From contig OW051468.1 of NCBI GenBank assembly GCA_932521025.1, forward strand, positions 1,178,064-1,242,063: a stretch of 64,000 nt of DNA, written 5' to 3'. This document shows positions 53,600-64,000 of this stretch, in pieces. Position 1 is the first letter of the stretch. Every line of letters starts with the position of its first letter. The notes under the pieces were generated by a model. It saw only the letters and a list, made by a program, of their open reading frames with translations, had not been told where the DNA came from and ran no database searches. The stretch comes from Oscheius onirici (taxonomy: Eukaryota; Nematoda; Chromadorea; Rhabditida; Rhabditidae). A program made the position numbers and the translations under genes.

Positions 53600-56315
53600 C
53601 TTCCGCAAACCTCTCAACAGCTACAAACAGCCAACCTTAAAAGTGCGGTTCAGTAAAGGAATTTGGAGATGACTACGGAAAAACAGGCTCAGTACACAAC
53701 TCTTTCTTGATAAGCAAACCAATGCAAATCTCTCTAGTAAAAACATTTCGAAAGTGTCACACCCTCCAGATCAAGATGGTCACGCGAACTGGGTTCCAGT
53801 TCACGATGACGTCTCTTCCCATCCTCATAATCTCGGATTCTCTGGCAAATAAGCAAAAAGAACTTGAGGAAGAAAAATGGGAGCGGTTGTGCCACACGCG
53901 ACCTGTTGAATCAGAGAGACCTGATGGTGGGTTTCGGCGTGAGTCATTTGCTATCAAAACGTGTCCTGCTTTCAGTCTCGAGAGAGATGGCTCCAAATGG
54001 CTGCGAAAATAGCCAGAGAGAGAGCAGAACAATAAACGGTGTTTTGAATTGATCTCGGATGGGAAAAAAATTTGAAAATCTGCTGGTCCGGATCAGAGGA
54101 CTAGTTTACAACCAATGGGTCAGATCAGAAATCGGGTGCACTTTATCCAGAGAAAGAGTCAGATGTCTAGTCTCTCTATCTAGTCGTAATAACCTTTGCC
54201 CAGACCCAGTTGCGGTTGTTTTGAAGTCTCTAATCGAATCATCTTTCCCATCTCCTGACTGACGATCTATACAAAAAGGTCCCCGCGATATATTATGGCC
54301 ATAACGGTCTCTCGGAGCTCATTTACGGTTCGGCAGTGAAAAAAAATGGGACGAGATTTTCTAGCCCGGTAGAAGCTGATGTCCAGGTTTTTATCACACG
54401 GCCTGCCAACAACTGGCTGATTGTGAGAGAGGACCAGCTGATTTTGACATGTTTTGAGGGGGATCAGAGCCGATTGAACCGGTCGAAATCTTAGACGGAT
54501 CAATGATTTTATGCGCTGGCACGATATCAGCAGCATTCTTGCGAATTAGTCCAGGAATGGGAGAGGGGGGGGTCAACAGAAGAAATTTGGAGAGATAAAA
54601 AGAGAGTTTGTGAGAACAAACTCAGTGGGATGGCATCGTAAAATTTAGAGAGGAATGACTACTTTCGACCTCGTTCCAGTTATAAAATCGTGTGAGGTCT
54701 GGAACTGGAAGTCAAAGTTTGACAAAAAAAATGAAATAGTCAGACAATAAAATTGTATAATCCGGTCAGTAAAAAGGCAAGATTAGAATTTTCCAGTCCT
54801 TAATTTGGCTGAGTATCCTACGTTTGATATGGTACGCAGCCAAAGCTCTGACAAGCGTCTACAACAGGAGCGAAATCCCTCGAATCTACAATCTCAAATA
54901 TCTACAAATATTTCGACGTTAACATGAAAATAGGTACGCAATTTGTGAATACAGTAACTCTTCTTAAAACAATAACATCACGTGAACATGAAAATTTGGT
55001 ACCCAATTTCTAAGTAGACGGTTACTATAACGGTTTGGTATGGACAGAGAGTAACTGGACTGAACAGAAGACTCTGACCATAGAATTAGGGTACTTTGAT
55101 GATACAGGGAATACCTTTTCCAGAAAGCCTTAAACACAATATAAGCAATATATTCACTTTTAATTGAAGTCATTAGTATCTTGTCAAAATGTTTATTGGT
55201 TCTTGTTTACCTTGCTAGGCCGAATAAAAATTGCTAGGCCGAAAATTGGCCATCAGAGCTACCTCCTACGTTTGTATGATAAAAGACCAAACAAAAAACT
55301 AGTGATAAGCTAAGCATTTGAAAAGGGTTGTCACTCTCGATGTGGGCTTTCTGTGGTAGCGAAAATATGTCCATAGAAAGTTATGTTGTGCGAAAAGTCA
55401 TGTTGTGTTTCCCAAGAGGTAATTATGTAAAAGCTATTTTGACATTAACTAATATCAAGTTTTTATTGCGTTTATGGCTTTCTGAAAAAGGTATTCCCTG
55501 TATCATCAAAGTATCCAATAAAATTAGTAGCATTTTGGGGACGAACCCAAGGCGCTTCACTCTGATCTTGTGAAAGCACACCGAGGAACTGTTGAACTTT
55601 AGTTAGTAGTGACTCATGGTCAGTCGCTACCAAACATGAGTGGGTATTTTGGGTCTGATTATAGTCACTCTTGCAGGCAGTACACCCCCTTTTCAGTATT
55701 ATTCGCTGCACCAGTAGCCGGACTCACGAGTATCAGTGTGTACCTATGGGTTAAAACTGTCCACGTGGAAAACAAGACACAAAGCACAGACGGTTGCAAG
55801 TTTGAAAGCTTCTGGGTTAGTTGCCAATCTAGTACGTGAACCACAGGTTTGAGCTTTTGATAGGAAAACGGGGAAATCTTAGGAAAAGGAAAAGAAACTG
55901 GTAAGAATAAATTCAGAAAAAAAATTCAAAAAAAAGGTTCATGTAAATAGAGTGCTAAAATTTCACACGATGTGTATGTGATGAAGACACCTGTTGGTAT
56001 CTCGAGCCTAGAGTGTGATGTTCTTTAGAAGAGAAAGAGAGACAGGAGTCTGGAATCAGGCAACCAGTAGACACTGTTGTAGAACCTGCGTGAAAAGTTA
56101 ACAAAAGTCCGGGTGTGCACTTCCTGGGCGATTAAGAGTGTGGGGAGACAGCTAATCCGAGCATTCGGAGCTCTAGAAAAGCAAACAAAGGGGCCAGCCA
56201 CCACAAATGACAACTCTCTGTCTTTTTCCGGTTTCTTAGCCGGTTTGGGGATAGAGAGAGAGAGTCAGAGAGACAGAGAGCTACAGACAGAGAGTCAGAG
56301 AGAATGAGACAGAGA
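53600..56315. other. No gene supported
   Basis: Many short open frames occur but none has splice support, a recognisable domain or strong codon bias. 54960-55140 and 55470-55520 share an inverted segment (ATACAGGGAATACCTTTT and AAAAAGGTATTCCCTGTAT), a further small palindrome. Confidence 0.3.
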
Positions 56316-56991
56316 GAAGGACGCACAAGGTGGCAGAATTGGATTGTGGTCACTTGGGAAAGGAATGAGAGACAGAGAGAGTCAGAGTGAGAGAGTGGGG
56401 AACAGATTGATAGAAGAACAGAGAGAGAGAGAGAGTGAGAGAGTGGGGACAGATGGACAGAGGGATAGAGGGACAGAGCGAGACAGAGTCAGAGAATCAA
56501 ATAAGTAGAGAGACAGCGGGACAGATAGACAGAAAGAGAGTTAGAGAGCAGGGGACAGGCAGGGACAGAGACAGAGAGTCAGAGAGTCAGAGACAGAGAG
56601 ACACAGAGTCTGAGAGTCATGGACAGAGAGACAGTTCTACTAAACTATTAGCGTTTATTGCGTCCTTTCCCCCAAAATCTACTTTGGCTTTTTGAGCAGC
56701 TGGACAGTTAGCCCCGGCGAAAGACTGACCTCGGCCATGTTGCTCTCCTTCTCGTCGCAGCCGTGAGCCTCCCATTCCAGATAGAGTCGCGACGAGTGCT
56801 GTGGCGGAATGTCAAAGTTCAAGACGAGGCTGCGCATCAGATCCGGATAGGTCAACTTTGGCGGAATCTTCTTCATCAGAACCTGGTTCTCGTAGACGAA
56901 CTTGACGCAGTCGCTCAGCGGGCCCTTTTCCATCTGACTGAAGGGTGGATCTACTGGAGGACGAGAAGACAGGGACTATCCAGGCTGGGGA
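56316..56991. repeat. Inverted duplication, left arm (about 675 bp)
   Basis: From AAGGACGCACAAGGTGGCAG to CCAGGCTGGGGACGACGAA the sequence is nearly identical to the reverse complement of 62948-63628, including the GAGACA tract and the whole 84-residue gene. Confidence 0.9.
56679..56933 (-). CDS. 84-residue protein, beta-grasp (PB1/ubiquitin-like) look, copy 1
   Basis: A single exon encodes 84 residues starting MEKGPLSDCVKFVYENQ. The pattern of a beta hairpin (VKFVYENQVLMKKI), a helix (YPDLMRSLVLNF), a strand (RLYLEWEAHG) and a final strand (LTVQLLKK) fits a small beta-grasp fold of the PB1 or ubiquitin-like type, but this is a guess from the pattern. The ATG is preceded by CCCTTCAGTCAG, a possible spliced-leader acceptor, and AATAAA follows about 30 bases after the stop. 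Copy 2 at 63017-63271 differs by one residue (G4 to S). Confidence 0.65.
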   Translation of the reverse strand: MEKGPLSDCVKFVYENQVLMKKIPPKLTYPDLMRSLVLNFDIPPQHSSRLYLEWEAHGCDEKESNMAEVSLSPGLTVQLLKKPK

Positions 56992-57009
56992 CGACGAAGC
57001 CAAGGAAAC

Positions 57010-59290
57010 TACCCAAAAGTTAATTGCCTCAACTACAAAAATACAAAACTTTGTATGTTTTCAAACAAACAAAACAAAAGATTACAATCTAAAGTTTTTA
57101 CTAGACAATTTTCTAACTAACAGAATATTACTTCTAACGTATTAATGTGACAAGTAATTTAAAACGCTGAGGGCGGCGAAAGAGATTTTTTAACTTTTCA
57201 CCCCCAAAACAACATAAAAATGTGATTCTGAGGGAAACTATTTTATCGATATTTTTGAAAGAAATCCGGCTACTAATGACGTTTTCAATGTTTTTGAGCC
57301 CGTCTGAAGCAAAACAGGACAAGTTGTGTCCTGTCGAGGCAAGTGTCGAGGGAAGTTAGGTAGAGCAAAGTTTGTCACTTTTAGGGATAAACTGCATAAT
57401 GATATGCGATACTGACTGCTAAATGCTGGCAGCGAAAGCAGCTGGTGTGACAAGTAAAGTTTAGGACTCGGGACTTTCAGTTGATGTCTGGTATTTCCAA
57501 TTTTCTTAGAAAATTGATGGAGTTCAAGTGAAGAGTATCCTTAGGTCCAAGAAGTGAACAAATTAAGTAGGAGACAGAAAGAAAGCAATGGACAAAACAA
57601 GCCAGAAGTCGGTATATTTTCAGATGATTTTCAAAGAGATCCAGATTTTGGTCAAGAGTACGACATTGAAGTTACCGTAAATATTTGAATAGAGGCAATG
57701 CGCCACTATCGAATAGAAAAAATACGCATTTTTTCGGATTGACGACGGTATTTTTTACCTTTTTTTTACTGGTAGCCAGGATCCATATATGTATGGGAAA
57801 AATACTAGGAAAGTCGACGAATATTTTCTTCAATCCGAAAAAATGCGTACGCAATTGCGTAGTATTTTGTATTCGAATATGAGCATCTATTCAAATTATC
57901 AGTTGAATATGAACGAGGTGACGGACCACATTGACTGGAACAGTATGTTCAAAAGGAGAGTCTGACAATCTGGAGCCGAAAGAGCGTTTCAAAGAAATCA
58001 AATCAGCAGTGTTTGGATGACTCAGGGTATTGAGAAATCGTTCAAAGGAGGGGAAGGAAGAGAGACAGTACTTGACGACCAGAGGGAGGAAAAACAGTTG
58101 AAGCGAAAGAGATCCCATTAATGAAACGGGGAAGAGACAAGATCTTTGGAGATAATTAAAGCCAGGTAGTTTCGAAATCGGTACAACCGATATCAGTGTG
58201 CACACAAATTAAGCGGATTGGAAGAACAGTAGTCCAGTAGGAATAGGAGTGGAGGGAAAGAAGAATCAGTCGATCAAAAAGTGGGAAGGGTACAAACACA
58301 AGGAGGGTATCGTTTCTCGTGTCGGGGACGGTTCTCTCAAAAAAAAATTTGAACAAACCATGACGTCATTTTTGTCAGAGGTCAGTATAGCCCTGCCCTA
58401 AAGCAGCTCCAGCAAAAATGGCGCCAAAGTTTGTTCGAAGAAATTTTGAAAGAAAAGTTCCCCCAAGTATCCGTCAGGGAGCCAAGTATTGTTACAAGAG
58501 TACTAGGAGGTCCGTTATTCTTGAAAAAAAGAATCTTGGCGCCAGACTGCAAAAGAATGCCCGCTGGCAATATTCAAGTAGAAAAGGTTTGGCGCCCGAA
58601 TCGTAGGAATACGGTAGCGTGGGAAGTAGAATAATAAAGAAATTTCCAACAAAGATATTCTGGGAAACTTTGAAAAGTTAGACCGGTCTAAAATGCTTAC
58701 CAGCACAAACTTCTTGATCGGTCTATACAGTTTAATAACTTTCATCTTTGATTTTGAATCCAAATTTTTTTGGTGAAGCTGTTCAGAAAACGGAAGTTCT
58801 TGTCGTTTCATTACTTTCTTATCGTGTCTCTCCACCCGGGTAAAATCTTTGACATTCTACTGTGTTGGTAAAACGAACTGAGCATGAACATTCACACAGT
58901 CGACTGTTCGTCCTCAAAACGAACAAGGAACACGAACGTTCTTGGAAGCCTGGTTACTAGAGACATCACCCAGAGAAATTTCCCCGTAAAGTGAAAAACA
59001 ATGAATTCAACGTCATTTTGTTGAAGCTGTCGTGAAAGTATTCCCAAAGTTTCGTAGCTGATCAAAAAGTGTCTTGGAAAGCCGTGAAAAAAAATGAAAA
59101 AGGGTTAGTTCTTCAAGAATGCACAATGACAAAAGTGATAAAGAACGATCGATGGCTTGCCTTGTTTGAGGGCCTCCTCATTATCAGTGGCACAGCCAGC
59201 TGCACGCAGCTCTTTTTACAGCAGTTATCAGACAGATTGCCTTCATATGATGTGATTAAATAAATTGTTTTTTTGCCAAAGAATGAAGAA
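57010..59290. other. Spacer between the inverted copies, left part
   Basis: 57675-57897 is MITE family A copy 5 (CCGTAAATATTTGAATAGAG). 58870-58950 contains CGAACA words like element H1 but no ends. A plus-strand frame at 58418-58606 is open but not recognised. Otherwise nothing is seen. Confidence 0.4.
57675..57897. mobile_element. MITE family A, copy 5
   Basis: It starts CCGTAAATATTTGAATAGAG after TA; the right arm is eroded (TCTATTCAAATTATC). Confidence 0.65.
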
Positions 59291-59551
59291 ATGTTTGTCC
59301 TCCTCGGAAGCCAGCTCTCACCCTCAAACCCCTTTTTGTCACCTCCTATAGTCCGCGTCTACCAGCCAGAAAACACAGATCTCCAAATAGTGTCCGAGGC
59401 CGCCGTCCCGGGGGATATTTGCTTCACTTTCTCCCTCTCTCCCATTTCTCACATCCAGTCGTATTTTCGAGACAATTGCTCTACAGGAGCCCAATGGCAG
59501 AAAGCACTTCACGCGATGCCGTCAATATTTGGACTGCCAATGACCGAATAG
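59291..59551 (+). CDS. Hypothetical 86-residue protein
   Basis: The frame from the ATG at 59291 encodes 86 residues beginning MFVLLGSQLSPSNPFLSPP. Third codon positions are rich in C and G, unlike the surrounding AT-rich sequence, which supports coding. The middle (IVRVYQPENTDLQIVSEAAV) looks like part of a globular domain. No signal peptide, splice acceptor or polyadenylation signal was identified, so it could be an exon of a larger gene or a recent gene fragment. The family is not recognised. Confidence 0.4.
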   Translation: MFVLLGSQLSPSNPFLSPPIVRVYQPENTDLQIVSEAAVPGDICFTFSLSPISHIQSYFRDNCSTGAQWQKALHAMPSIFGLPMTE

Positions 59552-59707
59552 CTGACTAGTAGAGGGGATTAGCAACTACTCTGTCTCTCTATCTTTCTGA
59601 CTCTCTGTCTCACTCTCTCACTTTGACTCTCTGTCTCTCGGTCTCTCTGTTCCTCAGAACCATTTTTGACACATGAAACATATTCCATTGGATTCAGCGT
59701 CAAATTT

Positions 59708-60290
59708 TACTGCTGGAGAACTGTCTTCTTCCTCTTCACTACTTACAGGAATTGTGTCTGGGAATGATGGATGTATGAGATAGCTACGGTATAAAGAAGA
59801 ACAGAATTAAAGTTCGGGGCTGTATGACTCAAAATGTCTAACTTAGAGCATGTAGGTAGAAGGACAGATCATTTTGAAGAGGACAATACGGTTTCTTTAC
59901 GGGACTCGTTTGTACCAGTCTACCGCACAAAAAATGATACTCTGTCAAGTCTTGCCGTTGCCGAACGGATATGCTGCTCACAAGGTTTTTTTCCCACAAT
60001 GCTATAGGGATTGGTAACAGCCAAAGAGAAATTTCAAGAATCTTCCTCTCAGTTTCCCTTGCGACACAGCTAAACCACACAAATTTAAAGAAGAGGAATT
60101 ACCGTAAGATTTTAGTTCTTTTCGAGACCCATTCAGCCTGTAAAAATTGGATACTCAGCCAACAATTTAGAAAGATACGCAGCGAACTTTGGAATTTGTT
60201 GGCTGAGTATCCAATGTTTGTGTGCTTAGTGGGTCTCGAAGGGAAGAGCAAAAATCTTGTGGTAATTCCTTCTTTTTGAACTGACCATAC
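59708..60290 (-). pseudogene. Degraded duplicate of the 49.1-49.9 kb segment with exon remnant
   Basis: 59708-59966 matches 49116-49372 in the same orientation (GGAGAACTGTCTTCTTCCTC; ACGGTATAAAGAAGAACAGA; GGGACTCGTTTG), including the remnant of the exon 49051-49167. The following parts match up to the GAGACCCACTTAG element present in both (60095-60272). Changes at the exon remnant destroy its use. Confidence 0.6.
60095..60272. mobile_element. Palindromic element, GAGACCCACTTAG family, copy 2
   Basis: Inverted arms carry TTGGATACTCAGCCAACA and TTGTTGGCTGAGTATCCAA and the ends are TTACCGTAAGATTTTAG and AAAATCTTGTGGTAA. Confidence 0.7.
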
Positions 60291-60509
60291 TGTCTCTTTG
60301 TTCCTCTGTTCTTCAGTCTCTCTGACCCAATAAAAATGACCACATCTTCCTGTCACTTGCAGCTTCCCCCCATCCTTCTCAAGACCCGGGGAATGTGAGC
60401 GGCGTGTGCGTGTCGGCCGGCCTAACCCCCTAGGCACACGGATTAAGCACTGTCTTTCGGAGAGTGCGAAACGCTGACCACGGGTAGCAGCTCTGACCTC
60501 CCGACTCAC

Positions 60510-60572
60510 TTCCGTCCAATTGTCTTTTTCACTGTCCGTATTGTTCTGTTTCGTGAGCGTCAGTTCAGTCAT
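60510..60572 (-). CDS. Candidate first exon, same strand as RhoGEF
   Basis: From the ATG at 60572, 21 codons (MTELTLTKQNNTDSEKDNW, then TE) end at a good GTGAGT donor. It could be the first coding exon of the long RhoGEF transcript or of an unrelated gene. It leaves in phase 0, which does not fit exon 53377-53465 (phase 1). Confidence 0.35.
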
Positions 60573-62947
60573 CTGCTTGTTTTCCGATATGTGCTCTCCC
60601 CCTTTTTGGATCCAATTTCGATGAGTACATGCTGAATAATCGATGGGTCAACCTTGTCCTTGTCTTCTTTTGCATCCGGACAGTTAATCAGTTTTCAATT
60701 GTTTTTTTTTGAGTCAGAGAGAAAGAGGGACAGAGTTTTCAACAGAGCAATTTACTGAACCGGATTCTGCAACAGAGAATCGTAAACAAGAGTATAAGTA
60801 AACCAAATCTCCCTCTCTCTCTTTCCCCTCTGTGACTCTCCAATTTCCATGCAAATTTTGTTCTTATGGGGCCCCGCTCTTTTCACTTAAAACATTCCCC
60901 CGTCACCCCATTTTTTGACTCTCGGCGCGTACAGTAATAACAATAAACGAGGTTTTACGAGAGTAGATATCTGGGCGAGACTAATCGTCCCCGGGACGGA
61001 TCCCCCCTCGAACTTTTGTTGTTTCGACTACGGGGCTATGTGAGTCATTTTCACTCTGTCACGGACCCCAACAGGTGTCCCTAAAGAAAACACATGAAAA
61101 CATCCTCGCCAAGTGTCCGGCAATGAAAGTCGAGAGAGAGAGACGGAAAGTTTGGAAGTGAGGAATGCGACCTTGGAACTGTTTGGCAAGAGAGGGCAAG
61201 AAACAGGGAATCCACTGCCTCTGATTCTATGATTCTCAGCCTCTCACTCTCCCCATCAGATGAGTCAAGTGCCCTGATCCTTATCTGATCTCCCATTACC
61301 TCACTCTCCCGCTCCCTGACTGATCTCTCTACCAGTTCCTGCAACCCTCTCTCCACTACTAAACATCGACTCTGTACCTATACTCTCTCTCTCTCCCCAA
61401 ACTGACGCGATCAGCTCAATTGGCCCCGATTACCAGAGAAACACCTCTTTACCCGAAATGACCCAATTCCTGGGGAGGGCTTACTCTCATTCCTGTAAGT
61501 TTTATCTTACCGCTAGTTTTTGAAATCCCTTGGCTAATGGTCAGTCTTTGTCTGGTTGGCAGACAGGGGCGGCCGTTTGGCCCCATTTTTTGGTGCGAAT
61601 GTTTCAATTTCGAATCAGCATTGCTTTCCTTCTAAAACGACCAGACAGTCCTTTCAGAATAGACAGGGACAGGGTTCCCATACAGTCCTTTAAAGAAGTA
61701 GTGTTCATTAGGCAACTTCCCGTTCCCCTGACTGTGTAATTCCAGCAGTCATCATTCAAACGAGGTCTCCTTTCCATTAAGAGGCAGTCGTCTCCCGTCA
61801 TTCCCAACTTTTCCAAGTGCCACTTTGCCGTCTTCCCAAGTGACTCTCGAACAGTCCTTTACTGATCCGATTCCCGTCAAAGGGAGACGAGAATGTTTAG
61901 CTCATAAATCAGCTAGCCTGTCATCCGGTCAGTTCCGATCGTATCTGGACTGTTGGACGATTAGCGCCCGGTCGAGGTCTTTTCCGCAATTACTTCAGGT
62001 CTCTCTATCTCTCGTCCTTTACTGTCAGCGCCTTGGCGCGAATACCCGATAAATGCCGTAGTTTTTTGTCTAAACGGGAGACTTTTAAGGTTTTTTAAAG
62101 AAAAAAGCTATTCCCGTAGCCGGGCGTCTAAGCTTTTCAAGCTGCTTTTCTCCCGGAGGTAAGGCCGGACCTTTTTAGTTCGTCAGTAGTTTTTTCCGCG
62201 AAAAAGAACAAGAACCTTGAAGATATTTGGCAACGATGACGACACCAAACGGATAGGGCTTTGGGGTAAACAGACTCTCTTTTTTGGCTTTCTGACCATC
62301 TGGTATGGCTTTTTATAGTGCATTTTGACTTTCTTGTGACGAATTTTCTTATCCTCAGGGTTCAGTCGGCCATCTGCTGTTGCTTATTAACTTGCTTCAG
62401 TCATCAAATTTTCTAATCCCCCCTTGTTTCTCACTGTAGACACTCTCTCTCTCTCTTTCCTTGTCCATTTAGCTACTCAGTCTCTGAATTGATTCCTGAA
62501 AGTTCTTAAAGCTTGTCCTCTCTGAATCTGTGGTCTTACCTGTATGAGAACAATTTTAGTCAGAATCAAAATCAGATGATTTGTATACTATCCTGTCCTG
62601 TCCCTTGTGATCCTGTACCCGTCTGTTCACTCTGCCTCCTTACAGGTATCAGAACAGTTCCAAAATGTTTTCCATGGTTCCTGTACTGTTTCTTTTTTGT
62701 TCCTTGTCCTCTCCCGTTGAATTCCATGTTCTACCAGTTCCTGTCTCTCATTGACTCTTCTTGGCTCTCCCTCATCTTATGATTTGCCCTCTTGTTCGAA
62801 AAAAAAACTATTAAAATCCAAAGTTTTGACAAAAACAATCTCTAATTGCTTTGTTTGTATAATTAACCAAACTTTTCATAACTTGTAGAAAAGTTACAAA
62901 TTTTGCTAATTTGGCAACTTTACCACTGAAGTTTTCCACTAGAAGTG
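60573..62947. other. Spacer between the inverted copies, right part
   Basis: No gene is supported. The sequence is pyrimidine-rich on the plus strand with repeated CAGTCCTTTA and CTCTCTGT words. 62060-62300 includes AAGGTTTTTTAAAG-like short palindromes only. Confidence 0.3.
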
Positions 62948-63628
62948 CTTTTTCGTCGTCCCCAGCCTGGTTAGTCCCTGTCTTCTCGTCCTCCAGTAGA
63001 TCCACCCTTCAGTCAGATGGAAAAGAGCCCGCTGAGCGACTGCGTCAAGTTCGTCTACGAGAACCAGGTTCTGATGAAGAAGATTCCGCCAAAGTTGACC
63101 TATCCGGATCTGATGCGCAGCCTCGTCTTGAACTTTGACATTCCGCCACAGCACTCGTCGCGACTCTATCTGGAATGGGAGGCTCACGGCTGCGACGAGA
63201 AGGAGAGCAACATGGCCGAGGTCAGTCTTTCGCCGGGGCTAACTGTCCAGCTGCTCAAAAAGCCAAAGTAGATTTTGGGGGAAAGGACGCAATAAACGCT
63301 AATAGTTTAGTAGAACTGTCTCTCTGTCCATGACTCTCAGACTCTGTGTCTCTCTGTCTCTGACTCTCTGACTCTCTGTCTCTGTCCCTGCCTGTCCCCT
63401 GCTCTCTAACTCTCTTTCTGTCTATCTGTCCCGCTGTCTCTCTACTTATTTGATTCTCTGACTCTGTCTCGCTCTGTCCCTCTATCCCTTTGTCCATCTG
63501 TCCCCACTCTCTCACTCTCTCTCTGTTCTTCTATCAATCTGTTCCCCACTCTCTCACTCTGACTCTCTCTCTGTCTCTCGTTCCTTTCCCAATTGACCAC
63601 AATCCAATTCTGCCACCTTGTGCGTCCT
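62948..63628. repeat. Inverted duplication, right arm (about 680 bp)
   Basis: Nearly identical to the reverse complement of 56316-56991. Only a few differences were seen by eye, both in the gene and in the simple-repeat flank. Confidence 0.9.
63017..63271 (+). CDS. 84-residue protein, beta-grasp (PB1/ubiquitin-like) look, copy 2
   Basis: The protein is the same as copy 1 (56679-56933) apart from serine in place of glycine at residue 4. The upstream acceptor-like CCCTTCAGTCAG and the AATAAA about 20 bases after the stop are both kept, so this copy should also be expressible. The two genes point away from each other across a 6-kb spacer. Confidence 0.65.
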   Translation: MEKSPLSDCVKFVYENQVLMKKIPPKLTYPDLMRSLVLNFDIPPQHSSRLYLEWEAHGCDEKESNMAEVSLSPGLTVQLLKKPK

Positions 63629-64000
63629 TTACTCGATATCATCATCGCTCAACAAACTTGGTCAACCCGCGCCAAAGCCAAAGAAGTGGCAGCTGTTCCG
63701 TCCGGCGACCCTGTCACGCTCTAAAAACCAAACCGACAGCAATCTTTCTCGTACTAGCTGATCTGTTCTCCTCTCTCTCTCTCCTCAATCTCCGATTTTT
63801 CGAGCTCTTGCTGTAATAAGTTCCGCACATGATCAGGTGCCAGTTGTCTTCACCCCAAATGACTCACTGAAAGACGGCTATAAAAGACCCAAAAAAAAAA
63901 AGATCCTGTGGCCATGTTGTCGTTCAGCCAGCTGTCACAAAAAGTGACCAATTACTGACAGCTGGCATCTGGGATGCCCTGAGACTCATTGAGCTCCTCT
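63629..64000. other. Window end, no gene supported
   Basis: A TATAAAAG motif lies near 63880 and an inverted pair CCAGCTGTCA / TGACAGCTGG near 63940-63965. A gene start could lie just beyond the window. Confidence 0.3.

Noticed and set aside
60099-60509. A 157-residue minus-strand protein continuing from MTELTLTK
   Set aside because: A strong GTGAGT donor follows codon 21, and the remaining frame runs through a low-complexity tract and a transposon.
63490-63816. A 108-residue plus-strand protein
   Set aside because: Most of it is the translated CTCTGTCC low-complexity tract of the inverted duplication and its border.

Overview
This is a eukaryotic window, almost certainly from a rhabditid nematode related to Caenorhabditis. 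The signs are tiny introns (many 34-45 nt) ending in TTTTCAG, acceptor sites directly in front of start codons that look like spliced-leader sites, an nlp-40-type neuropeptide gene carrying MVAWQPM between KR sites, an F-box gene, an RMD-family gene, and many short palindromic repeats. The species cannot be named from the sequence. Exons were joined by eye; for every large gene the donor/acceptor phases and total length were checked and fit, unless stated.

Layout. 1-10 kb holds small genes: a C-terminally anchored membrane protein (+), an F-box protein (-), a 76-residue secreted peptide (+), tRNA-Glu(CTC) (+), an RMD protein (+), the nlp-40 ortholog (+) and a 102-residue single-pass membrane protein (+). 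10.5-21.6 kb is one minus-strand gene for a thioester-containing protein (TEP, alpha-2-macroglobulin/complement C3 family, about 1490 residues, GCGEQ present). It carries four tandem homologous exons whose phases allow only one per mRNA. Its introns also hold a second tRNA-Glu(CTC), a tRNA-like relic and a 412-bp CCCTGT array. 23.4-30.9 kb is a minus-strand gene of 20 exons for a 1016-residue protein: an unrecognised helical N-terminal part and a C-terminal protein kinase. 32.0-39.1 kb (-) encodes a DH-PH Rho guanine-nucleotide exchange factor of 1033 residues. A train of serine-rich exons at 39.9-49.2 kb on the same strand splices in phase into it and probably forms the N-terminus of a longer isoform from an upstream promoter. 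56.7 and 63.0 kb hold two nearly identical single-exon genes in inverted orientation.

The rest is repeat-rich. There are hAT-like non-autonomous elements with 8-bp target duplications, each with its own iterated internal word; palindromic elements with TA duplications; a tRNA-derived SINE inserted inside one of these; a decayed LINE piece; and long GAGACA/CTCTGTCC low-complexity tracts that fill many introns.

The genes do not form an evident operon or pathway. The TEP is a secreted immune-type protein, the RhoGEF and kinase are intracellular signalling proteins, and NLP-40 is a secreted neuropeptide precursor. The strongest candidates for new biology are the TEP alternative-exon cassette, the hAT-like element families with family-specific words, the intronic G-rich hexamer arrays and the unrecognised kinase architecture.
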